Numbered from the stretch's first letter, positions 6,486-14,178 are shown. The stretch: DNA of 58,452 bases from Peptococcaceae bacterium (GCA_031289815.1 JAITOS010000043.1:1-58452); one strand, 5' to 3'. The notes: a model not told the origin generated them from the sequence alone. Made by a program: numbers and translations.

Positions 6486-8603
6486 TCAAGACCAGCCCCA
6501 CAGATGGAAGATAAACACCAGATCCGGCCAGCGGCTGATCAACCAGACCAGCAGCGCCGCCGTCAAAGCGCCGGGCAAGACCAGAAAAGGCAAGTAGCTT
6601 CCTCCGGCGCGCCGAACGTCCCGGATTCTCACCGGCAGAAAGAGGATCGTTAACGCCAGGTAAGCCGCGAAAGCCACATAAAACGGCATTTGCCAAAAAC
6701 TGACTGCCCAGAGAATCGCCACGATAAAGGCCCAAAAATATCGCCTTTCCATCCAATAGACTAAACCCATAGCCCGCGGCGCTCCCGGTAAGGCCGCCGC
6801 GGCGCTTCCAATTTGCAGCAAACGCAGCAAGGCCAGCAAAACCGCCAGCGTCAGCCAAAGCAGCCAGGGATTTTGGCGCTGCAACATCGTCAAAACCGGC
6901 CAGTAATCCGTCAGCCAGACAGAGATGTCCGAAGGAGCGCGGAATATCAGCGAAGTCAGGATCCCGGCCAGCGTTCCTTCTCGCAGTAAAAAGGCCGTCC
7001 CATACCACACCCAGGCCCAGCGCAGCTGCCGCTTGGGTTTGCTCTCATTGATTTCCCGATAGCGCCAGCTGACCGAAAACACACACTTTAAGAAGATAAA
7101 GAAAGACAGCAGCGCCCAAGCGGCGGCGGCATATTTTTCCTGAAACCAGCCGCCATTTCCCCAGACGGCCCCTGCCGCGTGAGCGGGAGGAAGAATCTCT
7201 CCCCAGGCGCCCGTGAACGCTTCATTGGAAAAAGCGACCGCTTGCTCCATCACATAAGCCAATTGCCCCTCCGGTATCATGGCCAGCGCCTCACGCTCAA
7301 ATTCCCGGCTAAGCGCCATTTGGGCGTCCAGCGCCTTGCTCACCGTCCAAGCCCATAGGCAAGGGTGCCTGGTCCCTGTCCGGATTTGTTCCTGAAAATT
7401 CTCCAGCGCTACCTCGTCGAGCTGTGAGCCTGGTATCATCCTCACCGGCCATTCCGCCCAAACGCCCATTCCCAAACGGTCCGCGGCTTGCAGCCAGCTT
7501 TCGTCAGGGAAGCCGTCGCTGAAATAAATGAGATTGATCCCTTTCTCCTTTTGTTCTTGAAGCCATGAGCTCACCCGTTCTTCCGCTCGGAGACGATATT
7601 CCTGAACGGCGGACAGCGCCGCCCCTTGAATCTTGATCCCTTCCCCATTGAGCAGCCATTGATCTTGCGCCTTCTCCAGCCGCCGTAAGCCAAAAGAAAA
7701 GACGATATCATCCTGGTCTCCCAAAGCGTTGACCACTTTTAACCGCAGCTGGTACCTGTAAGGATCTTGCGGGTTCCACAAGCGCGCTTGCGGCACCGGC
7801 AAGCGTATATTCACGGTTTGCACCAGATTGCCGTCCGCCTGCAAAATCTGATCCGCTTGGGCGATCATCGTCGTCTCATCCATGATCTCGGCGGTTACTT
7901 CCCAAGGCCCAAATTCCCGGTTCCCATAATGCAGCAAGTGGGACTGAATCAAAACCTCCGCCTGATCTTCCTGCCAATCAAAGCTGAGCGTCGGCGCCGC
8001 AATCATCGGCTGACGGACGCCCACCAAGGCGATCCTGCCACTCAGCCGCCCCTGATCAGGCCAAGGAATGCCGCCGCCTACCGCCAAACGGCGGCTTGTT
8101 GGCGTCTGCAACTGAATGATCAGGATATTCTCCGTCCCGTAGCGCAGCATCGCCGACAGAATCTCTACCTGATCCAAAGCGCCGCTGCCTTCAAATTCCG
8201 CCAGCAGATTCTCGCCGCCAATCCCATTCAGATACATCCTGACGCGCCCGCGCAGCCCTGAAAATTCCAGCATACTCGTGCGAGCGCTCCATTCTCCGGG
8301 AACGTTGAAGCTTCTGGAAACCAACGATATAGCCGCATTGGACGGCAGGAAAACAGGACTTCCGTTTAAGAATGAAATCCGGCTCTGTTTCTCTTCCAAG
8401 CGCCGTTCTTCAGCCGCCCAAGCCTGACGCAGGGAAAAGAACTGCTGCCAGTCGCCGCTCAAATCGAGAATCCAGCGATTATCACTGACTACCGTTTCCG
8501 CCGATGACAGCGGAAGCTTCTCCGGCTCTTGCCACGTCCAACCTAAAAAACCGACGCACAAAATAAATACTACGATTAAAACAAATACCCTTCGATTCAA
8601 CAT
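6486..8603 (-). CDS. Membrane-anchored degenerate GH2-like protein
   Basis: The protein has 705 aa when started at MLNRRVF (8603), which has a GGAGAAGGTAT ribosome binding site; an upstream in-frame start has none. Helix 5-23 is a signal anchor. The ectodomain follows the GH2 plan: a jelly-roll sugar-binding domain (about 44-195), an Ig-like domain (about 200-306), then a TIM-barrel-like segment (about 307-480). In the last, GINLIYFSDGFPDESWLQAADRLGMGVWAEWP matches the GH2 pattern of N-R-S-P and D-x-x-G-x-x-V-x-x-E. The next GH2 landmark, normally HPS...W(S)xGNE, reads HPCLWAWTVSKA, so the acid/base Asn-Glu pair is Lys423-Ala424. About six membrane helices fill 490-690. I infer a non-catalytic glycan-binding or sensing protein at the cell surface. 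It follows perR but probably has its own transcript. Confidence 0.65.
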   Translation of the reverse strand: MLNRRVFVLIVVFILCVGFLGWTWQEPEKLPLSSAETVVSDNRWILDLSGDWQQFFSLRQAWAAEERRLEEKQSRISFLNGSPVFLPSNAAISLVSRSFNVPGEWSARTSMLEFSGLRGRVRMYLNGIGGENLLAEFEGSGALDQVEILSAMLRYGTENILIIQLQTPTSRRLAVGGGIPWPDQGRLSGRIALVGVRQPMIAAPTLSFDWQEDQAEVLIQSHLLHYGNREFGPWEVTAEIMDETTMIAQADQILQADGNLVQTVNIRLPVPQARLWNPQDPYRYQLRLKVVNALGDQDDIVFSFGLRRLEKAQDQWLLNGEGIKIQGAALSAVQEYRLRAEERVSSWLQEQKEKGINLIYFSDGFPDESWLQAADRLGMGVWAEWPVRMIPGSQLDEVALENFQEQIRTGTRHPCLWAWTVSKALDAQMALSREFEREALAMIPEGQLAYVMEQAVAFSNEAFTGAWGEILPPAHAAGAVWGNGGWFQEKYAAAAWALLSFFIFLKCVFSVSWRYREINESKPKRQLRWAWVWYGTAFLLREGTLAGILTSLIFRAPSDISVWLTDYWPVLTMLQRQNPWLLWLTLAVLLALLRLLQIGSAAAALPGAPRAMGLVYWMERRYFWAFIVAILWAVSFWQMPFYVAFAAYLALTILFLPVRIRDVRRAGGSYLPFLVLPGALTAALLVWLISRWPDLVFIFHLWGWS

Positions 8604-8704
8604 ATACCTTCTCCAAAAAAGAATACCAAAAAAAGAATACGATCTATCTTCACATTCGACTTTATCTCGGAAAACCCTACTGCCGGACAGACAAAAAATA
8701 AAAA

Positions 8705-8728
8705 ACAACAAATATTTCTATTTGTTGT
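8705..8728 (-). terminator. Terminator of perR
   Basis: A perfect 10-bp stem ACAACAAATA/TATTTGTTGT with a 4-nt loop is followed on the minus strand by TTTTTTATTTTTT. It lies about 40 nt beyond the perR stop codon and separates perR from the GH2-like gene. Confidence 0.85.
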
Positions 8729-8770
8729 CCCGAAATTTTTCAGCCAACCGTTTGCTATTGAGCCGCGCCT

Positions 8771-9205
8771 CTACTGCCCCGCTTCTTTCCCTGACTCCGC
8801 ACACTCTGAACAGAATCCGTAAAACTCTAACCGGTAATCCGTAACCTTGAAGCCGCGGTCTTTTGTCTTCTCCGCTTCCAATTCCGGAAATGAATACTGG
8901 TAATCGAAGACGCGCCCACACTCCTGACAGGTAATGTGGTAGTGGTTTTCCGGGTTTCCGTCAAACCGGCAAGACATATCTCCATACGTCAATTCCAGGA
9001 TATACCCATGTTCCTTCAGCATCTTCACGGTATTATAAATGGTCCCCAAGCTCATTCCGGTAAACCGTTTCTTTACATGATGGTAGATTTCCTCCGCCGT
9101 CGGATGCGTATCCGTTGATAACAAAAATTCCAATATGGCCTGCCGTTGCGGCGTAAACCTTATTCCTTTTTCCTTCAACTGATTCAGGATTTCGATAGCG
9201 CTCAT
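8771..9205 (-). CDS. perR: Fur-family peroxide/iron regulator, PerR type
   Basis: This 144-aa protein has an N-terminal winged helix (FTPQRQAILEFL...HPTAEEIYHHVKKRF...LGTIYNTVKML) and a C-terminal metal domain. CQEC and CSEC form the structural zinc site. The PerR-type regulatory-site pattern is visible in RFDGNPENHYHITC, with the Asp typical of PerR rather than Fur, and in the His pair. PerR senses H2O2 by metal-catalysed His oxidation and represses stress genes. An almost perfect PerR box (9237-9251) overlaps its own promoter region, so autoregulation is likely. The AGGAGAGGG before the ATG supports the start. PerR versus Fur is inferred from sequence pattern. Confidence 0.85.
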   Translation of the reverse strand: MSAIEILNQLKEKGIRFTPQRQAILEFLLSTDTHPTAEEIYHHVKKRFTGMSLGTIYNTVKMLKEHGYILELTYGDMSCRFDGNPENHYHITCQECGRVFDYQYSFPELEAEKTKDRGFKVTDYRLEFYGFCSECAESGKEAGQ

Positions 9206-9236
9206 TTTTTGTCCCTCTCCTGACCGTCTACCCTTT

Positions 9237-9251
9237 TTATAATTATTATAG
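9237..9251. promoter_or_regulatory. PerR box upstream of perR
   Basis: TTATAATTATTATAG matches the known PerR consensus TTATAATNATTATAA at every specified position but the last. It is 32 bp upstream of the perR start codon. Confidence 0.75.
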
Positions 9252-9308
9252 TTATATTTTACTCATTTTTTAGGTTTTGTCAATAGAAGACTCTTCAACA
9301 AAATAAAA

Positions 9309-9342
9309 GGCTGTGATAAAACACATCGTTTCATCACAGCCC
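9309..9342 (-). terminator. Terminator of the ferredoxin gene
   Basis: The stem GGCTGTGAT/ATCACAGCC extends imperfectly through AAAC/GTTT and is followed on the minus strand by TTTTATTTTG. It starts about 15 nt past the ferredoxin stop codon. Confidence 0.8.
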
Positions 9343-9357
9343 GCATTCTGGGCCCTG

Positions 9358-9531
9358 CTAATCTTGAGGCCCAGGCGCGCCTACTGGGCAAACAGCGGCG
9401 CAGGTTCCGCAACTCGTGCAAAGATCCGCATTGATTTCGTACTTTTCGTCGCCTTCCGCAATAGCGCTGACTGGACAGTCAGCCGCACACGAGCCGCAGC
9501 CAATGCAATCATCACTGATATGATATCCCAT
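9358..9531 (-). CDS. 2[4Fe-4S] ferredoxin
   Basis: This 57-aa protein carries two classical clusters, CIGCGSCAADCP (residues 9-20) and CTSCGTCAAVCP (residues 38-49), each a CX2CX2CX3CP motif. It is a clostridial-type low-potential electron carrier. An AAAAAAGGAGG ribosome binding site precedes the ATG at 9529-9531. The gene is monocistronic, with its own promoter (9566-9594) and terminator (9309-9342). It abuts the perR regulatory region but runs in the same direction. Confidence 0.95.
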   Translation of the reverse strand: MGYHISDDCIGCGSCAADCPVSAIAEGDEKYEINADLCTSCGTCAAVCPVGAPGPQD

Positions 9532-9565
9532 CTATTCTACCTCCTTTTTTCCTCTTTCACCGATC

Positions 9566-9594
9566 AATATATCAAAACACGAGGAAAAATACAA
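9566..9594 (-). promoter_or_regulatory. Sigma-A promoter of the ferredoxin gene
   Basis: On the minus strand TTGTAT (9589-9594) lies 17 nt from TATATT (9566-9571), about 35 bp upstream of the start codon. Confidence 0.65.
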
Positions 9595-9632
9595 GATAAG
9601 AAATTTTAACAAATCTCCCTTCTCTGTTTTGC

Positions 9633-9779
9633 CTATTCCGGACGGTAGGGTACCTGATAGAGTCTGCGCATACACCGCTTACAATAGGGCAGCGTCCGAT
9701 TACTGACATGATTGCGGCGAAAGACAACACCGTTTAAATCTTTATGTTCAAATCCGCAAGCCCTGCATTTTTCAATCAT
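9633..9779 (-). CDS. Small double-CXXC protein of unknown function
   Basis: The protein is 48 aa when started at MIEKCRACG (9779). This start has an AAGGAGGAAAAGATC ribosome binding site, and an upstream in-frame Met would overlap that site. CRAC and CKRC pairs are separated by about 26 residues, enough to hold a zinc knuckle. The rest is basic (FRRNHVSNRTL, RCMRRLYQVPYRPE), so nucleic acid or protein binding is possible. I do not recognise the family. It lies downstream of the ComP-like kinase on the same strand at a 133-nt gap. Confidence 0.65.
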   Translation of the reverse strand: MIEKCRACGFEHKDLNGVVFRRNHVSNRTLPYCKRCMRRLYQVPYRPE

Positions 9780-9912
9780 GATCTTTTCCTCCTTCAACAT
9801 TTGTGCGCTTCTGAACAAATTAAATTTTCTTGTGTAGTCTCTCCCTTTTCAGCAAAAATTAAACGCTTTCTATTTCTTTGAACGCTTTTATACCGTTCCT
9901 CACGCGAAACGC

Positions 9913-12318
9913 CTAAAGCTCTTCACAGCTTCCAAGCAGAACCCAGTCTAAGGCTTTGCTCTCGTCTGCTTGCCCTTTTAAACCGTCCGTTAGCGGAATC
10001 ACCGCCGTCAACGTCGTCCCTTTCTGAAGCGCCGAACAGACCTGAACCTCGCCTTTTAAACTCGCAATCCACTCCCTTATCCCGACAATACCGACATGTT
10101 TTCTCGTTATGGCCCAATCTTCTATTTGACCGGGGTCAAAGCCGCGTCCCTGATCGCTCACCCACAAATAAAGTTTCGCCTCTCTCTGTTCAATGCGAAT
10201 CGTTTGTCCGGCTGCGCCCGAGTGCTTCAGGGAATTCGCCAGACTCTCCTGGATAAAGCGATAGGCGGTCAATTCGATATCTTTCCTAAAACGACGATCA
10301 TGATGGATTCCTTCTGTTTCCAAAGTAATCGCGGTCTCTTCCCGGATCATCATTTTCTGGCACAGAACCTCTACCGCCGCCAGCAATCCCAGATTCGTCA
10401 GCACCAGAAGGTTTTGATTACCCGACATCAAACGCAACCCGTCGTTTAAATCTACGACGATATTTTGCATCTGTTCGAGGACCGTCTCGGCAATCTCCGG
10501 CGTTGGTGATTCCGTCAAGAGATACCGGATACAGCGGTTGATATCCCGCCCCCGTTTTAAAGGCCCATGATGGATCTCCTCCGCGGTCAGTCTGCGTTCG
10601 TTCTCAATCCGTTCAAACAGAGAGGCGCTAAGCGCGGACAGCCCTTGATTTTTGCGCTGCATCCGCTGGGAGGCTTCCTTCCAAACCCGCATTTCCCGCT
10701 CCATGTCCTGAATCACCAGCGACATGATCATATGATGAGCCAATTGACTTGCCAGCAGCGTCAGGAACGACCATTCCGCCCGTTCAAAGCGGATATGCGA
10801 AGAACGATGGCCGATGAAAACTCCGCAAACATAGCCGTGAGCGGCAAAGGGAATATAGATCTCCGCCGGAAAATCCTTCGCCAGCACTTGGATATCTAAA
10901 ATGCTTCGCCGATGATTTTGAAAATAGCGTTCCATCTCAGCCTGTTCCTCCGGTTTTTCCAGAAAACGCCCAACGGCCCTCGTGTGTACGCCCATTTGCG
11001 CCTGATCGGCAATCAGGAAAGCCCCCTCCAATCCCAGGCTTTCTATGGTCTCTTCATAACTCAGCCTCTCTTCATCCAGAGAATTTTCCTGCTGATTGAG
11101 TTCAAATATTTTTAGTTTGAGCGCCTGATTTTGCTTGAAGATCAAACGATTGATCACAAAACGCGCGCCATAGAAACAAACGATGAACAGGATGGCGAGA
11201 ACCACGAAGATCAGATATTCAGACCGCACTTTTTGCAGCGTTTGCGAAAAGAAAAGGGCATAGGTCAGAATAAAGCTGCCGGCGCCCGCGGCGAAAGAAG
11301 ACATCATCGCCCCCAGTATCCGGCGGCTGGCCGGCAGGTATTTATGTACGATGACGTAATACAGGGAAATGGGGATGAGCATCAAAAAGAGGGAAGTGAT
11401 CTCGGTATACACGATTTGCCGGGAATACATAATCGCAGGCAACGCCGTTAATAAGGCGATGGGCAGCAGTCCGGCCGCCAACCCCAACAAGACAATCTCC
11501 AGTTGGTTTCTTTCCTGACTGCCTTTCGGCAATTTTGTGATCAAAGCAAAGTTCCATAAAGTCATGGTAATGCCCAGAAGGATATTGGAGAGAACCAGGC
11601 GTCTTAAGAAATTTCCCAGATGAACGATATCGAAGAACTGTAACATGGTGAGCGAAAAAATGAGCACGTAGAGGCTTCCCAGTATATAACGACCGGCCCG
11701 ATTGACGCCATCCGCGTTCTTTACCGGAAAGACGGAAATAAAACTGACCAGCAGTAACGGTACTAACGATAAGGTGAGAAATTCCAGTTCTCTGGCCAAA
11801 AGCAAACTGCGGCTTGCCGGTTTAGAAAAAATAAAGGCCATCGCAATCGCCCAGTTCAACCAGAACAGGATATGCACCTGATTCAAGAACGGGCGTTTCC
11901 GCCAGGTAATAAACCCTAACAGCCAAAAAATAAACCCCAGCAAATAGGCCGATAGATTAGCAAACAGCGTCACGAACAGCGCCGACGCCTGAATCGTGAT
12001 CCGCGCCACGGCCATCTGTCCGGAAGCGCGAAATTCAATCCCGGAAGCGCCTTCCAGCCGCCCCCATTTTGCGAGTAAACGATATTGTCCGGCGTCTTCG
12101 CCGTTGATCTTTAGAATCTCATCCCCTATACGGATTCCCGCTTTATACCCTTCCCCGTTGGGATCGCTGAATACAACCGTCCAGCGGTCATTGATTCTCT
12201 CGATATCAACGCCGACGTACGGCTGCTGCGCGCTGGCGATGAAGGATAAGATGCCTACCATGATAAACACAGCGCTCGCGATATAATAAGCTCGTCGCCC
12301 CAATACTCTTTCTAACAC
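9913..12318 (-). CDS. ComP-like membrane histidine kinase with extracytoplasmic PDZ domain
   Basis: The 801-aa protein has the ComP layout. A first membrane helix (about 10-29) precedes a PDZ-like domain (about 33-105) with KAGIRIGDEILKING followed by AKWGRLEG, close to the ComP pattern GLRQGDIILKIN...LKWGYL. About nine helices span 112-385, then come a coiled region and a GAF-like segment (about 415-535). The DHp helix follows, with ENERRLTAEEIHHGPLK and predicted phospho-His 583. The ATPase domain has QESLANSLKHSG, DQGRGFD and GIVGIREW. The residue after the phospho-His is His584 where HisKA_3 kinases usually have Asp. The start is GTG with a weak ribosome binding site. No response regulator gene is adjacent; a 67-aa ORF lies 59 nt upstream. 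The ligand is unknown. Confidence 0.85.
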   Translation of the reverse strand: MLERVLGRRAYYIASAVFIMVGILSFIASAQQPYVGVDIERINDRWTVVFSDPNGEGYKAGIRIGDEILKINGEDAGQYRLLAKWGRLEGASGIEFRASGQMAVARITIQASALFVTLFANLSAYLLGFIFWLLGFITWRKRPFLNQVHILFWLNWAIAMAFIFSKPASRSLLLARELEFLTLSLVPLLLVSFISVFPVKNADGVNRAGRYILGSLYVLIFSLTMLQFFDIVHLGNFLRRLVLSNILLGITMTLWNFALITKLPKGSQERNQLEIVLLGLAAGLLPIALLTALPAIMYSRQIVYTEITSLFLMLIPISLYYVIVHKYLPASRRILGAMMSSFAAGAGSFILTYALFFSQTLQKVRSEYLIFVVLAILFIVCFYGARFVINRLIFKQNQALKLKIFELNQQENSLDEERLSYEETIESLGLEGAFLIADQAQMGVHTRAVGRFLEKPEEQAEMERYFQNHRRSILDIQVLAKDFPAEIYIPFAAHGYVCGVFIGHRSSHIRFERAEWSFLTLLASQLAHHMIMSLVIQDMEREMRVWKEASQRMQRKNQGLSALSASLFERIENERRLTAEEIHHGPLKRGRDINRCIRYLLTESPTPEIAETVLEQMQNIVVDLNDGLRLMSGNQNLLVLTNLGLLAAVEVLCQKMMIREETAITLETEGIHHDRRFRKDIELTAYRFIQESLANSLKHSGAAGQTIRIEQREAKLYLWVSDQGRGFDPGQIEDWAITRKHVGIVGIREWIASLKGEVQVCSALQKGTTLTAVIPLTDGLKGQADESKALDWVLLGSCEEL

Positions 12319-12377
12319 GTTCGATCATCTTCTTTATTCGCAAAAATAAATGGATCAAGCTGAAACATTGATTTAGG

Positions 12378-12581
12378 CTATTCCCACTCTGATGGTACGT
12401 CTAAAACCAAGGCATTCCCAGAAAATTCATGCCTGTTGAAGACCTTTTCTAGGAAAGACCCTTCCTCCGCCTGTATCTGGTTTTCTGTTACGGTTCCTTT
12501 TGCCGCTACATACTGGTGAACCAGATGAGCCATGTTTTCAAACTTCACTCTAAACACCCTTTCCGCGATTAAATTTGACAT
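12378..12581 (-). CDS. 67-aa protein upstream of the ComP-like kinase; candidate signal precursor
   Basis: This short polypeptide begins MSNLIAERVFRVKFENM and ends ALVLDVPSEWE. A GGAAGGAA sequence lies about 12 nt upstream of the ATG. It has no signal peptide, membrane helix or Cys. The gene sits directly upstream of the ComP-like kinase on the same strand, where comX sits in Bacillus. Its Trp is the penultimate residue, whereas ComX precursors carry the isoprenylated Trp 3-4 residues from the end. There is no comQ-type prenyltransferase in the window and no clear similarity to ComX elsewhere in the chain. It could equally be an unrelated cytoplasmic protein. Confidence 0.5.
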   Translation of the reverse strand: MSNLIAERVFRVKFENMAHLVHQYVAAKGTVTENQIQAEEGSFLEKVFNRHEFSGNALVLDVPSEWE

Positions 12582-12617
12582 CCGTGACTGATTTCCTTCC
12601 CGTTCGTAAGGATAATA

Positions 12618-12631
12618 TTCATTTGAATGAA
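12618..12631. promoter_or_regulatory. TTCATT-TG-AATGAA palindrome upstream of the 67-aa ORF
   Basis: A 6-bp-arm palindrome lies 37 bp upstream of the 67-aa ORF start, within an AT-rich stretch (about 12600-12720) with no gene. It may be an operator; I cannot assign a regulator. Confidence 0.3.
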
Positions 12632-12821
12632 CCTAATTTTTCAGCTTGATCTTTGATTCTTTTCTTCTTTTTTACAGATTTTCCTTCCGAGAACTTTGAC
12701 TCATGCTGTCGTATTTTGACGAACCGCTCCGCTAAGAGGCTGGCGAGCTTTTTTCCTCTATCCCAGCGCTATCTGTAGGATACTTTGCCGGTACATACTA
12801 TACGGTGACAAGATTGTACAG

Positions 12822-12962
12822 TATAATAGACAGCAGGTGGGGAAAAAGACTTTAATTTCTATCGCCCAACGCAGACGGCAGGAGCGGCCTGAACACTATT
12901 TCCGCAGTTCATCCAGAGGCTTGTCCTTGTCCTCTAAAATAATAAAGAGAGGTGCGTCATTC
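12822..12962 (+). promoter_or_regulatory. TATAAT box and possible structured leader of ridA
   Basis: TATAAT (12822-12827) lies 135 bp before the ridA ATG; no good -35 is visible. The leader contains GCGG (12884-12887) able to pair with CCGC (12902-12905), and TGAAC (12890-12894) with GTTCA (12907-12911), in a pseudoknot order. CCTCT (12931-12935) can pair either with AGAGG (12915-12919) or with the Shine-Dalgarno AGAGG (12948-12952). This is compatible with translational control, but all stems are short. Confidence 0.35.
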
Positions 12963-13337
12963 ATGAAGAAAGCGATTGTCTCCAGCCAACTGTCGGCCGC
13001 CGTCGGCCCCTATTCACAGGCCATTGACGTCAACGGCCAGATCTACCTTTCAGGAATCATCGCCATCGACCCGGAAACCGGCGTTTTGTCCGGCTCGGTC
13101 GAAGAACAAGCCGAACGCGTATTGACCGGTCTGGAATATGTTTTAGCGGCGGCCGGATCCAGTATGGATCAGGTAGTGAAAACCACCGTATTTTTGAAGA
13201 GCATGGAAGACTTCGATAAAGTCAACGCCATCTACGCGCAACACTTCCGTCAGCCCTACCCCGCTCGCGTTTGCGTCGAAGTCTCGGGCTTGCCTAAAAA
13301 CGCGCTGGTAGAGATCGACGCCATCGCCTACCGTTAA
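12963..13337 (+). CDS. ridA: RidA/YjgF-family enamine/imine deaminase
   Basis: This 124-aa protein begins MKKAIVSSQLSAAVGPYSQAI and ends with the family signature in PARVCVEVSGLPKNALVEIDAIAY. The Arg of PARVCVE is the catalytic substrate-binding residue known in RidA. RidA hydrolyses reactive 2-aminoacrylate and related imines made by PLP enzymes, working as a cytosolic trimer. The start at 12963 has the correct family length and a GAGAGG upstream. It is monocistronic, convergent with the PHP gene. Confidence 0.93.
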   Translation: MKKAIVSSQLSAAVGPYSQAIDVNGQIYLSGIIAIDPETGVLSGSVEEQAERVLTGLEYVLAAAGSSMDQVVKTTVFLKSMEDFDKVNAIYAQHFRQPYPARVCVEVSGLPKNALVEIDAIAYR

Positions 13338-13400
13338 GACGCCGCTAACGCTCCTTTTTCAATACTATACGCTTAGTGTTTCACCCTTGAAAAAAGATCA

Positions 13401-13432
13401 TCCCCTGATACCGTCCTCCTTACAGGGGACGG
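13401..13432. terminator. Bidirectional terminator between ridA and the PHP gene
   Basis: On the plus strand CCGTCC (13411-13416) pairs with GGACGG (13427-13432), followed by CGGATTTTTT. On the minus strand TCCCCTG/CAGGGGA (13401-13407 with 13423-13429) forms a hairpin followed by TGATCTTTTTT. The structure overlaps the last codons of the PHP gene. Confidence 0.65.
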
Positions 13433-14178
13433 CGGATTTTTTGCCCGCCGCTGAAGCTGGCGATCTCCCGCACGCCGACAGAACGGAGGAGCTCCGCCGC
13501 TTCCGGCAAATCTCGGCCCACCACCTCCGGCTGATGCGCGTCAGATCCCAGGGTGAAGCTGATATCCCGGCGCTGGATCTCCTGAATCAGCTTCCGTTCC
13601 GGATAAAACTCTCCTACCGGTTTATACCGGCCATTGGTATTGATTTCTACCGTCAACGCCCGCGCCGCAATCTCCGACAAGGCGGGAGCGGCGTGTTCCA
13701 GGATGTCGCGGCTGGGCCGGACGCCGAATAATTTAATTAAATCCAGGTGTCCTATGATCTGGAATAAACCGCTTTGCGCCGCCTGCGCTACGATCTCAAA
13801 GTAGCGCTGATAGAGTTCATCCGGATCCGCCCGCCGGTAACTGCCTTCCTGGTCCGGCATATCAAACGGCCAGCCGTAGATCTCGTGCACCGAGCCGATC
13901 ACATAGTCGAAGGGGAATTGTGCCAGCATCCCTCTGATCCGTTCTTCCTCCCCCGGCCGGTAATCCACTTCCAAGCCGACCAGAACCTCCAGTTCGGGCG
14001 TTTCCGCCGCCACTTGCCGGATCAGGTCAAAATTCAATTCTTCCCAAAACATATCATGGTCGCTAAAGCCGATGGTTTGCAGCCCCTGGCTTTTCGCCGC
14101 GCCCAAATAGCGCCGGAGCGCCTCGCGATCCGCCTTTCTTTCCTGATGTCCGATCAAATGCACATGTAAATCCAGCAA
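13420..14178 (-). CDS. PHP-domain histidinol-phosphatase (HisJ type)
   Basis: The protein has about 252 aa and all PHP metal motifs: DLHVHLIGH at the N-terminus, GFSDHD, GLEVDY, IGSVHEIYGWPFD, IGHLDLIKLFG and GSDAHQPEVVG. Such enzymes dephosphorylate L-histidinol phosphate, although closely related PHP phosphatases act on other phosphoesters. The likely start is the TTG at 14176-14178: GGAGGTG lies 6 nt upstream, and an in-frame ATG further upstream contains that site as its own codons. No other his genes are nearby, so the substrate is only inferred. Confidence 0.85.
   Translation of the reverse strand: MLDLHVHLIGHQERKADREALRRYLGAAKSQGLQTIGFSDHDMFWEELNFDLIRQVAAETPELEVLVGLEVDYRPGEEERIRGMLAQFPFDYVIGSVHEIYGWPFDMPDQEGSYRRADPDELYQRYFEIVAQAAQSGLFQIIGHLDLIKLFGVRPSRDILEHAAPALSEIAARALTVEINTNGRYKPVGEFYPERKLIQEIQRRDISFTLGSDAHQPEVVGRDLPEAAELLRSVGVREIASFSGGQKIRRPL

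Noticed and set aside
6415..7008. 197-aa frame overlapping the GH2-like gene
   Set aside because: It lies inside the longer gene in another frame and lacks a plausible start; composition is that of a shadow.
8613..8642. Tandem duplication of a 13-bp GAATAC-containing motif before the GH2-like gene
   Set aside because: The duplication is real but short and A-rich; it is explained by slippage and I see no regulatory meaning.
9357..9600. 98-aa plus-strand frame over the ferredoxin region
   Set aside because: The minus strand encodes two perfect CX2CX2CX3CP clusters, so the plus frame is a shadow.
12718..12765. Hairpin followed by TTTTTT upstream of ridA (near 12728-12758)
   Set aside because: The stem has a bulge and only about six pairs, and no transcript that would end there is evident; too weak to call as terminator or riboswitch.
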